Positions 11,509 through 20,980 of a DNA stretch of 64,000 nt are shown here, piece by piece. Position 1 is the first letter of the stretch. The number at the start of each line of letters is the position of its first letter. Source of the DNA: Haematococcus lacustris (taxonomy: Eukaryota; Chlorophyta; Chlorophyceae; Chlamydomonadales; Haematococcaceae); NCBI GenBank assembly GCA_030144725.1, contig JASKMD010000029.1, positions 10,656,663 to 10,720,662 of the forward strand. The letters are read 5' to 3'. The notes under the pieces are model-generated. The model was not told where the DNA came from and searched no databases. It saw only the letters and a program-made list of their open reading frames with translations. Both the position numbers and the translations under genes were made by a program.

Positions 11509-13391
11509 AGCCTCACCGATCAAAGGGCCTGCACGGCCTAGGCGCCCACCAACCCGCAGGGTCATGCCGCAGGGTACCCTGTCCTCTAGCTGTTGGCCTG
11601 GAAGGATGTGCAGCCCCAAAGTTCTCACGATGGTCTCCTGCACCTTTTCGAATGACAGGTTGCAGTCCACAAGCAATCGCAGAGCTGCTAGCGAGTACTC
11701 TACGCAGTAGCGAGCTGTGGAGTATCTTGCAACCTGTGTGTGGCACAGCTGGACTGTTGCTAGCTCGTCTTTGTTATGCCGATGCTGACCTGCCCTGGGC
11801 TTGGATTCCCAATCTGCAATCAAGCGGCGTAGGACATTGATTGAGGGCCCCCTGTTCTGCACCAGCCTGATCCGCTTGTCCTGGCTGGCAGGGAGTGACG
11901 ACTGGTAGGGAGTAGGGGCAGTAGGGGAGGAGGGGGGTGCAGCAGCTGACAATCAGAGGCACTCGGCTTGCTGCTCGTGGCACTCCATCACCAAATCCTG
12001 ACATTGAGCTTCCAAATCTTGACAACGAGCTTCCAGGTCAGCTGTTGCTAGGGCGCGGCTCCCCCCGCCTAATATTAGGTATTAGATTATATTAGATCTA
12101 ATCCGGCCGGTATTAGATCTAATATGCGTATTAGATGACGATGTTTGATCCTGGCCGCTGTGAGTGCAGCCGTGCGACCCTAGCGCACTGGTCGCAATTG
12201 CAAGCGCGTCACATTGTCACTTCCAGCCGGCAGGCAGGCCGGCAGCTGCATTGGCAGCCAAGCGGCGATGGCCGCAATCAGATAACAGAAGTACAATATG
12301 GCAAGAATACTGACACGTCTGTGGTGATGTTGAAAGTCCAGGCTCGCAAGTTCACCGCAACTTGGGACTTTGAGTTCGTGGAGGGCATCGCCAAAGCGTT
12401 CTGCAAGCGATGCCCGCGTGCAGAGAACAATGAGGGCGCCAGCGTAAAAAAATTGACTCAAACTGAGAGGCAGCATCCGCTGCGATGCACACTACATACG
12501 GCACTCGTTGGCAAGTGGCGCATTGATGAGGACAACTATAACTACTTTAACAACTTTATGAAGACTGTCAGCGTACGCCGCGATCTCTGGGACCTCACAG
12601 CCCGATAGTAACAGTACGACAGCTGCGGCAGAGCGCAACTGGTCAGCATTGGGCCTGACCTACGAAAATAATCACTGCCACCCACCCATCCATCGCCCAG
12701 CATGGCCTTCAGATGCACGTGCAATGTCAACAACCGTTGTTTAGGGGTTGAGCAAGCCTCACAGGCGAAACACACAGCTTGGCGCAAATGAACAACCTAC
12801 TGAGATCCCCGCGATTTGAACCCCGGTGGGAACCTGCTCTTGCCGTCTAATATTAGGTGCGTATTAGACCCGTATTATATTAGGTCGTCTAATATAGATC
12901 TAATATAGATTGACGCACCCTAGCTGTTGCTGCTGCTGCCTGGTCACCCTCTGCTGCCCTCTGCTGCAATGCCACGGCCTCCCCCGCCATAACAGCGTTG
13001 GCATGCTGGAGCAGCCCTAGCTGCAATGTCAATGCATGGGCAGTGCATGCTGCCAGGGCAGCCCTCTGCTCTGCTGCATAAACTGCTCCAGATGCTGTCA
13101 ACTGGTGCCTCGCGTTTTGTTGCTGAAGCTCCTCAATCTGAGCCTGCATTTGCTGCTCACGCATACACAGGCACGGCACACACAGGGGCTGGGGCAGTAG
13201 TGGCAAATGCACAAGCAGCAAGGGCAGAGGGGAGTTGGGAACAGAGCAGGGAACAGCAAGGGCCGCAAAAGCCTTACCTTCAGCCGGTTTGCGATGAAGC
13301 CGGCCGTGCGGGTCCACGGGGCAAGGCCAGCTGCAACCTGAGCTGCCATCTTCGCCGATGCATCCTTACTACGCTGAGTGCGACGGCCCAT
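11509..13391 (-). pseudogene. Coiled-coil protein of element X, interrupted
   Basis: Exon 1 (13278-13391) starts at an ATG with MGRRTQRSK, basic, and ends at a GTAAGG donor. Exon 2 starts near 13155 with a Gln/Glu/Ala-rich heptad-like stretch (QAQIEELQQQ...) typical of a coiled coil. It is cut at 12922 by the hAT insert 12049-12922; deleting the insert and one 8-bp duplication rejoins the same frame (AAAATA to DLEARCQDLEAQ). Downstream an in-frame TGA at 11953-11955 is followed by about 145 more codons in the same frame, with a segment containing INVLRRLIADW that looks protein-like. I do not recognise the family. The start lies within the part of the element shared with copy B, where the frame ends after about eight codons. 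It is probably an inactive transposon protein. Confidence 0.6.
12049..12922. mobile_element. Non-autonomous hAT element, 874 bp
   Basis: Ends are TAGGGCGCG (left) and the inverse of TAGGGTGCG (right), bordered by a perfect 8-bp direct repeat GCTGTTGC (12041-12048 and 12923-12930). Subterminal regions are full of CTAATATTAG and ATTAGATCTAAT motifs, as expected for transposase-binding subterminal repeats of hAT elements. A 157-codon frame inside (12135-12608, +) has no recognised domain. It inserted into the coiled-coil exon of element X. Confidence 0.92.
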
Positions 13392-14128
13392 CGCTAATTA
13401 TGGCCGCCATTGTGCATCATTTGCGCAGCTGATGGACGCTGGTGGTAGCTTGGAGGTATTAGAACAACCTCGTACACTTTCGCAGCCTGGTGAGCGCGAG
13501 ATGATGGGGTAATTTGGACATGAGCATGGTAGGTATGTCTGGGTGTATCTATGGGTGCTAATCCTAAAGATAACGCTACCAAAAGTGTAAGCGATTCTCG
13601 GGGCACACCGCTTGCACCTCTACAGGAGGTCAGCACGGCATTTGATGCACTTCCCGCCTATAAATAAGGTTTCAACGCACTGTAAATTCAAGAGCTTCCC
13701 AACATGCGCAGGGTCGCTTAAATACATTGCAATAGCTTCCCGCGGGAGCTATGAGCATACTTCAACGCTAGGGCGCAAAAACAAGTCGAATACGTAGCAG
13801 CAACAAGCAGCAAATCGACCTCAAAAACAGCACTGCAGATTTGCATGCCAGCACTCCATCACGCACGCCAACCGACCGACTAATGACCGCACTACCGTCA
13901 GGGTGCAAGGAGTCACTGGTGCAATGATACCGCAGAGGGGGGCAATGTCGACTTTAGCCCGTCCCTCGAAGGCCAAGCTGCGGAGCACCACGCCGCAGCG
14001 GGGCGTCGCGGTTTGACCTCTTGGAGTGCAGTATACGCGACAAAAAGTGACGGTACATTTTTTCGAGCCATTTTACCTGACCTTGTGGGACCTGACCTTC
14101 GGAGACATCATTGAGAGGGCTGATGAAT

Positions 14129-14205
14129 GACAAGAGCTTCCTATGCTTTCCTATGCTTTCCTATGCTTCTCTATGCTTTCATATGCTTTCCTATCCTTCC
14201 TATTC
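14129..14205. repeat. 10-bp tandem repeat
   Basis: Six to seven degenerate copies of CTTTCCTATG, directly before the left edge of element X copy B. Confidence 0.8.
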
Positions 14206-14478
14206 TAACTACGCTGACTGCGTCGCCCCATTGCTAATTATGGCCGCCAGTCTGCATCATTTACACCGCTGATGAACGCTGGTGGTAGCTTGGCGGAACC
14301 TGAGCAACCTCTACCTTCCTCGCAGCCTGGTGAGCGCGAGATTATGAAGTAGATCAGACATGAGCATGGTAGGTTAGAGCGTGACCCGGAATGTTAAACC
14401 ATCTTTAACCATCTTTAACCAAGCCAAAAAGTTTAACCAATCTTTAACACCCCCGCCAGGTCGCACTCCGCAGTCGCG

Positions 14479-14849
14479 ATGGAGGGCGAAGCCTCTAACT
14501 TCGACCCCAATGTAAACACGCAGCCCTTCCGCGGCAGAAAACCTGATCCTACCGTGGCACAGCTACAAGCGAGGCTGTTGCGTTCACAGACATTGCGAAA
14601 GGATAGATACACAGTCGTCATCAATGCCACTGAGAAGGTCGTCAAGCTAGTCTGCCTGCTATGCGGGCTGCAGTTGTGTGTGTCAACTGGTCGGCTTGGG
14701 GCCGGCTCTTCGATGACCCTCGGCGCAGCGGCCTCGACATGGCGTCAGCGGAGAAGCTGATTTTCATTCAGACCAACGACGAGCTGGCAGCCAACTACGA
14801 CAGTGTTGACCAGAGCAATCAGCAAGACGTGGCAATAAGCCTCTTTTGA
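14479..14849 (+). pseudogene. hAT transposase remnant
   Basis: The frame ending 14849 contains WGRLFDDPRRSGLDMASAEK followed by LIFIQTND, which resembles the C-terminal dimerisation region of hAT transposases (W-x-R followed by a basic R-x-x-L and a K-L-x-x-I-x-x-N motif). The overlapping frame from ATG 14479 contains a CLLCG pair that could be the remains of an N-terminal zinc finger. The two lie in different frames only about 100 bp apart, as expected if the catalytic middle was deleted. The RNase-H-like catalytic core is absent. Confidence 0.5.
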
Positions 14850-15639
14850 CAGATTAGGGTGACAACCCGTACACTTCCGTTGCTCTTACATATTGCCATG
14901 TAAACTTGCGCTACGTGATCTCCCGGCCTAGTCATAATGCAAACCGCGCCGATAGCAAAGTCTCGAAGACAGCCGCAATGTCTTTCTGTCAAAGTCTGAC
15001 AGAAACTTTTTTATCTTACTATCGCCAAACCCCAATTGCACTCCGGGTCGTCAGGGTGTTAGGCTAGACTGGTTAAAGATGGTTAGTCCGGCCGCTCGGA
15101 CCATGGGTCATGGGGTGACCTCGACTGGTCCGGACCCCGATCCGAGTGGCCTTGGCGCGCGTACCGAGCTGCCATCGCCGTTGCCCCGCGCTGGCGCACC
15201 TAGTCATGTGGGCGAAAAGGCCTGTGACCGTCTGGGCCGACTGGGCGTGACAGCTGGTGGTTGGTGGTTGGAGCCAAGCAACGTAGTTCCTTCGTGTTCC
15301 TTAGTGATTACCTTGTTTCGAATCGAGTATGTTGCGATTTGGGTCGTTGCGACGTGGACCTAAACTGTAACCCCTGACCGTGAACAAAACTCAGGAACCG
15401 TACAGCAGCTCGTTCTAAGCGCACGCATAGAGCTGTCACCCGCTGCACCCACGCACAGAGCAGAAAGCATACTCGTCTCTAGAGGTGCAAACAGTGCGTC
15501 AAGTGCCCCAAGTCTAGGAGGACAAGTCCACAACCCCGTGACATTCAGCCCCAAGCACCAAGGCATAGATTGTTCAGTCATACATGTACAGTTGCTTGCT
15601 GCACAGTGTGTGTGGATGCGCAGCTCCTGCATAGCACTT

Positions 15640-16265
15640 ATACAGTGGTGCTGGTGCATGTTAAATGGTGATGGGGCATGTGCTCCTGGCATGTGGTGGG
15701 GTGGTGGGGCAGGTGCTCTTGGCATGTGGTAGTGATGGTGGTGGTGGGGCAGGTGCTCCTAGCATATGGTGGTGGTGTGTGGGGGGCAGGTGCTCTTGGC
15801 ATGTGGTAGTGATGGTGGTGGTGGGGCAGGTGCTCCTAGCATAAGGTGGTGGTGGTGGTGGGGCAGGTGCTCTTGGCATGTGGTAGTGATGGTGGTGGTG
15901 GGGCAGGTGCTCCTAGCATATGGTGGTGGTGGGGGGGGGGAGGTGCTCCTGGCATGTGGTATTGATGGTGGTGGTGGGGCAGGTGCTCCTAGCATATGGT
16001 GGTGGGGGGGGGGGGGCAGGTGCTCCTGGCAGGTGGTGGTGATGGTGGTGGTGTAGCAGATGCTCCTAGCATGTGGTGGTGGGGGGGGGTGAGTTGCTCT
16101 TGGCATGTGGTAAGGATGGTGGTGGTGGGGGGATGCTCCTGGCATGTGGTGGGGGTGGTGGGGGTGTTCCTGGCATGTGTGTGCGGGGGGGGGCGGGTAC
16201 TCCTGGCATGTGTTGTGTGTGTGGGGGGGCATGTTCTCCCGGCATGTGGGTGGTGGTGGGGGCAC
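15640..16265. repeat. GT/GGGGCAGGTGCTCCT minisatellite
   Basis: Tandem units of about 32-40 bp with core GGGGCAGGTGCTCCTAGCAT separated by GTGGTGGTG runs; alternating CTCCT/CTCTT variants give a higher-order unit near 64 bp. Frames through it are artefacts. Confidence 0.9.
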
Positions 16266-16362
16266 CATTAAATGGATGGATTAGACGAGGAAGAGGAGCT
16301 TTTGTTTACAAGTTTTGTTCACAGCGAAGCATGAGCATGAACAAAGGCTAGGCCACTCAGTT

Positions 16363-16640
16363 CTATTTCTTGATAGCCACACGTGTGGCCTTGCGGGCCC
16401 TGCCTTGCACATCATTAATATGCTTTGCAGCCTGCTTGTAGAGGTCCTTGGTGGCCTTGGGTAGCTGGCCCATGGCCTGCTGCATGGCATGCTTTTTGTG
16501 GGCTCTTGCTATGCTGGCAAACACATTGCAGCTGTTGAAGACGCCATGGCTCGGGTTCCTGGCACCAAGGCTGAGAAAGGCTGTCACGATGTCCTCTGTT
16601 GTAGTGGGAGAAGCTCCAGCAGCTGTCACAGGGCCTAGGG
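16363..16640 (-). CDS. Unrecognised protein C-terminus inside the hAT element
   Basis: A minus-strand frame of about 90 codons with protein-like, non-repetitive composition (DIVTAFLSLGARNP, then a Lys/Ala-rich helix-like tail ending AIKK) stops at 16363. Its upstream side runs into the 56-bp minisatellite, which may be an intron or an interruption. A second plausible piece on the same strand lies beyond the array at 20129-20353. No family recognised; it may be captured host sequence. Confidence 0.35.
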
Positions 16641-19600
16641 GGGGGGTGGCAGGTGACCAGGGTGCCTCCCTGCCAGCAGCTGCCAGGGCCTAGGGGGGGG
16701 GTGGCAGGGGGCAGCCCAGCTCCCCTGCCAGCAGCTGCCAGGGCCTGGGGAGGGGCTGGCAGGGGGCAGCCCAGCTCCCCTGCCAGCAGCTGCCAGGGCC
16801 TGGGGGGAGGTGGCAGGGGGCAGCCCAGCTCCCCTGCCAGCAGCTGCCAGGGCCTGGGGAGAGGTGGCAGGGGGCAGCCCAGCTCCCCTGCCAGCAGCTG
16901 CCAGGGCCTGGGGGGGGGGAGGGCCAGCAGCTGCCAGGGCCTGGGGGAGGGGGTGGCAGGGGGCAGCCCAGCTCCCCTGCCAGCAGCTGCCAGGGCCTAG
17001 GGGAGGGGGTGGCAGGGGGCAGCCCAGCTCCCCTGCCAGCAGCTGCCAGGGCCTAGGGGAGGGGGTGGCAGGGGGCAGCCCAGCTCCCCTGCCAGCAGCT
17101 GCCAGGGCCTAAGGGAGGGAGGTGGCAGGGGGCAGCCCAGCTCCCCTGCCAGCAGCTGCCAGGGCCTAGGGGAGGGGGTGGCAGGGGGCAGCCCAGCTCC
17201 CCTGCCAGCAGCTGCCAGGGCCTAGGGGAGGAGGCTGGCAGGGGGCAGCCCAGCTCCCCTGCCAGCAGCTGCCAGGCCTAGGGGAGGGGGTGGCAGGGGG
17301 CAGCCCAGCTCCCCTGCCAGCAGCTGTCAGGGCCTAGGGGAGGGGGTGGCAGGGGGCAGCCCAGCTCCCCTGCCAGCAGCTGCCAGGGCCTAGGGGAGGG
17401 GGTGGCAGGGGGCAGCCCAGCTCCCCTGCCAGCAGCTGCCAGGGCCTAGGGGAGGGGGTGGCAGGGGGCAGCCCAGCTCCCCTGCCAGCAGCTGCCAGGG
17501 CCTAGGGGAGGAGGCTGGCAGGGGGCAGCCCAGCTCCCCTGCCAGCAGCTGCCAGGGCCTAGGGGAGGGGGTGGCAGGGGGCAGCCCAGCTCCCCTGCCA
17601 GCAGCTGCCAGGACTAGGGGAGGGGGTGGCAGGGGGCAGCCCAGCTCCCCTGCCAGCAGCTGTCAGGGACTAGGGGAGGGGGTGGCAGGGGGCAGCCCAG
17701 CTCCCCTGCCAGCAGCTGCGAGGGCCTGGGGGGAGGTGGCAGGGGGCAGCCCAGCTCCCCTGCCAGCAGCTGCCAGGGACTAGGGGAGGGGCTGGCAGGG
17801 GGCAGCCCAGCTCCCCTGCCAGCAGCTGCCAGGACTAGGGGAGGGGGTGGCAGGGGGCAGCCCAGCTCCCCTGCCAGCAGCTGTCAGGGACTAGGGGAGG
17901 GGGTGGCAGGGGGCAGCCCAGCTCCCCTGCCAGCAGCTGCCAGGGACTAGGGGAGGGGGTGGCAGGGGGCAGCCCAGCTCCCCTGCCAGCAGCTGCCAGG
18001 TTTAGGGGAGGGGGTGGCAGGGGGCAGCCCAGCTCCCCTGCCAGCAGCTCTCAGGGACTAGGGGAGGGGGTGGCAGGGGGCAGCCCAGCTCCCCTGCCAG
18101 CAGCTGCCAGGGACTAGGGGAGGGGCTGGCAGGGGGCAGCCCAGCTCCCCTGCCAGCAGCTGCCAGGGACTAGGGGAGGGGGTGGCAGGGGGCAGCCCAG
18201 CTCCCCTGCCAGCAGCTGCCAGGGACTAGGGGAGGGGGTGGCAGGGGGCAGCCCAGCTCCCCTGCCAGCAGCTGCCAGGGACTAGGGGAGGGGGTGGCAG
18301 GGGGCAGCCCAGCTCCCCTGCCAGCAGCTGCCAGGGACTAGGGGAGGGGCTGGCAGGGGGCAGCCCAGCTCCCCTGCCAGCAGCTGCCAGGACTAGGGGA
18401 GGGGGTGGCAGGGGGCAGCCCAGCTCCCCTGCCAGCAGCTGCCAGGACTAGGGGAGGGGGTGGCAGGGGGCAGCCCAGCTCCCCTGCCAGCAGCTGTCAG
18501 GGACTAGGGGAGGGGGTGGCAGGGGGCAGCCCAGCTCCCCTGCCAGCAGCTGCCAGGGACTAGGGGAGGGGGTGGCAGGGGGCAGCCCGGCTCCCCTGCC
18601 AGCAGCTGCCAGGGACTAGGGGAGGGGGTGGCAGGTGACCAGGGTGCCTCCCTGCCAGCAGCTGCCAGGGACTAGGGGAGGGGGTGGCAGGTGACCAGGG
18701 TGCCTCCCTGCCAGCAGCTGCCAGGGCCTGGGGGAGGGGGTGGCAGGGGGCAGCCCAGCTCCCCTGCCAGCAGCTGCCAGGGACTAGGGGAGGGGGTGGC
18801 AGGGGGCAGCCCAGCTCCCCTGCCAGCAGCTGTTTGGGACTAGGGGAGGGGGTGGCAGGGGGCAGCCCAGCTCCCCTGCCAGCAGCTGCCAGGGACTAGG
18901 GGAGGGGGTGGCAGGGGGCAGCCCAGCTCCCCTGCCAGCAGCTGCTAGGACTAGGGGAGGGGGTGGCAGGGGGCAGCCCAGCTCCCCTGCCAGCAGCTGC
19001 CAGGGACTAGGGGAGGGGGTGGCAGGGGGCAGCCCAGCTCCCCTGCCAGCAGCTGCCAGGGACTAGGGGAGGGGGTGGCAGGGGGCAGCCCAGCTCCCCT
19101 GCCAGCAGCTGCCAGGGACTAGGGGAGGGGCTGGCAGGGGGCAGCCCAGCTCCCCTGCCAGCAGCTGCCAGGGACTAGGGGAGGGGGTGGCAGGGGGCAG
19201 CCCAGCTCCCCTGCCAGCAGCTGCCAGGGACTAGGGGAGGGGGTGGCAGGGGGCAGCCCAGCTCCCCTGCCAGCAGCTGCCAGGGACTAGGGGAGGGGCT
19301 GGCAGGGGGCAGCCCAGCTCCCCTGCCAGCAGCTGCCAGGGACTAGGGGAGGGGGTGGCAGGGGGCAGCCCAGCTCCCCTGCCAGCAGCTGCCAGGGACT
19401 AGGGGAGGGGGTGGCAGGGGGCAGCCCAGCTCCCCTGCCAGCAGCTGCCAGGGACTAGGGGAGGGGCTGGCAGGGGGCAGCCCAGCTCCCCTGCCAGCAG
19501 CTGCCATGGACTAGGGGAGGGGGTGGCAGGGGGCAGCCCAGCTCCCCTGCCAGCAGCTGCCAGGGACTAGGGGAGGGGGTGGCAGGGGGCAGCCCAGCTC

Positions 19601-20030
19601 CCCTGCCAGCAGCTGCCAGGGACTAGGGGAGGGGGTGGCAGGGGGCAGCCCAGCTCCCCTGCCAGCAGCTGTCAGGGACTAGGGGAGGGGGTGGCAGGGG
19701 GCAGCCCAGCTCCCCTGCCAGCAGCTGCCAGGGACTAGGGGAGGGGGTGGCAGGGGGCAGCCCAGCTCCCCTGCCAGCAGCTGCCAGGACTAGGGGAGGG
19801 GGTGGCAGGGGGCAGCCCAGCTCCCCTGCCAGCAGCTGTCAGGGACTAGGGGAGGGGGTGGCAGGGGGCAGCCCAGCTCCCCTGCCAGCAGCTGCGAGGG
19901 CCTGGGGGGAGGTGGCAGGGGGCAGCCCAGCTCCCCTGCCAGCAGCTGCCAGGGCCTGGGGGGAGGTGGCAGGGGGCAGCCCAGCTCCCCTGCCAGCAGC
20001 TGCCAGGGCCTGGGGGGAGGTGGCAGGTGA
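16630..20030. repeat. 56-bp minisatellite, about 60 units
   Basis: About 60 tandem copies of a 56-bp unit that includes GGCAGGGGGCAGCCCAGCTC and CCCTGCCAGCAGCTGCCAGG. Variation is mainly GGCCTGGGG versus GGACTAGGGGA, and small length changes near a G run. Because 56 is not a multiple of three, only short frames arise. The array lies wholly within the 6.4-kb hAT element. Confidence 0.97.
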
Positions 20031-20128
20031 CACATATGAAATGAAACATAGTCACACACCTTTAAGCACAAGCACCTTACAGCACAAGTGTGTATGGCTG
20101 CTGAGTATGGCAGCAGGCTAGCATACAC

Positions 20129-20353
20129 TCAACAATGGGTTGATCTAGGCCCTGTTTCAAGCTGGTCCAGCTGGTCCAGCGTGGCTTGCATCTGAGCTTC
20201 TTGATGAGTCCATGAAGCTTTACGACGTATATGTAGAGATGCGTTGTTTACAATGTCCTGGTCAGCGCATTTGGGTTCTTGACTCTCGCACTCTCGCACT
20301 TTCGCTGCAGATGGGGAGGTCAATGCGGTCAGCTGCCAGCACATGAATTGCAA
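20129..20353 (-). CDS. Possible coding fragment, unrecognised
   Basis: A 74-codon minus-strand frame with Gln/Asp/Leu-rich composition (KASWTHQEAQMQATLDQLDQ). It could belong with the 16363-16640 fragment on the other side of the minisatellite. There is no start or splice evidence strong enough to join them. Confidence 0.25.
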   Translation of the reverse strand: MQFMCWQLTALTSPSAAKVRECESQEPKCADQDIVNNASLHIRRKASWTHQEAQMQATLDQLDQLETGPRSTHC

Positions 20354-20980
20354 TTCCAGCGCAACCCACCACGTAGTGCTTCAGCTGCGTTCCGTAGCTG
20401 AAGCACGAATGCTTTTGTTACTCAGGCCATCGTCGCTGAGCCACTGCAATCCGCTTGCCGCTCAAGTGTTGCTGTTGCTCCTTATCCGAACTGGGTGCTG
20501 GGTCGCCGGTCTCCCCATCGGCCGCTCTGTTATGTGCTGTAAGCATTCATGTGCGCCTGCTAACCTCCGCTAACGCGGTTAAAAAATGCTTCTCGGTCCA
20601 GGCTGGTCCGGGAGGCTCGACTGGTCTGGTCCGGGGCTGGTCCGGGAGTGACTGGCAAAATTGTCCGAATTGTCATGCTAACGCGTGGAATTAAAGATTT
20701 GGTTAAAGCACGTTAAAGGCCCAAAACAGCAGGAAGTTAGTTTAACCAGTCGCGCTCTATGGTAGGTATGTCTGGTGTATCTATGGGTGTTAATCCTAAG
20801 AATAACGCTATCGGGCAAGATAGAGTTGCTCGGGGCACACCGCTTGCATCTATACAGGACGTAAGCACTGCGTTTGATGCACTTCCTGTTTAGAAATAAG
20901 GTTTCAACGCATTGTAATTTAGAGAGCTTCCCAACCTGCGCAGGGTCGCTAAAATACACTGCAAAAGCTTCCCCTGGGAG

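Larger units (their letters stand above)
11433..14096 (-). mobile_element. TIR DNA element X, copy A
   Basis: The left end begins GTCAGGTCCCACAGG and the right end is the inverted equivalent CCTTGTGGGACCTGAC; similarity continues inward for about 40 bp, including AAAATGTACCG/CGGTACATTTT. The element encodes one minus-strand protein (11509-13391). A second copy of its right half forms copy B (14208-25536) and ends at the same base of the terminus (25536), which supports 14096 as a real element end. No convincing target duplication was found (left flank GCCCCCA, right flank CTTCGGA), and I cannot assign a superfamily. Confidence 0.65.
14375..20759. mobile_element. 6.4-kb hAT element with minisatellite cargo
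   Basis: Termini are TAGAGCGTGAC (left) and the inverse of TAGAGCGCGAC (right), flanked by a perfect 8-bp repeat TGGTAGGT (14367-14374 and 20760-20767). Copy A of element X has a single TGGTAGGT at the corresponding place, the empty site. Subterminal regions carry several TTTAACCA motifs. Inside are a transposase remnant (14479-14849), a GT-rich minisatellite (15640-16265), a minus-strand coding fragment (16363-16640) and a 56-bp minisatellite (16630-20030). It is therefore a defective or cargo-bearing hAT. Confidence 0.9.

Noticed and set aside
12800..12845. tRNA or SINE B-box-like sequence GGGGTTCAAATCGC on the minus strand
   Set aside because: No paired T-stem, no A-box or acceptor stem at the right distance; it lies inside the 874-bp hAT element.
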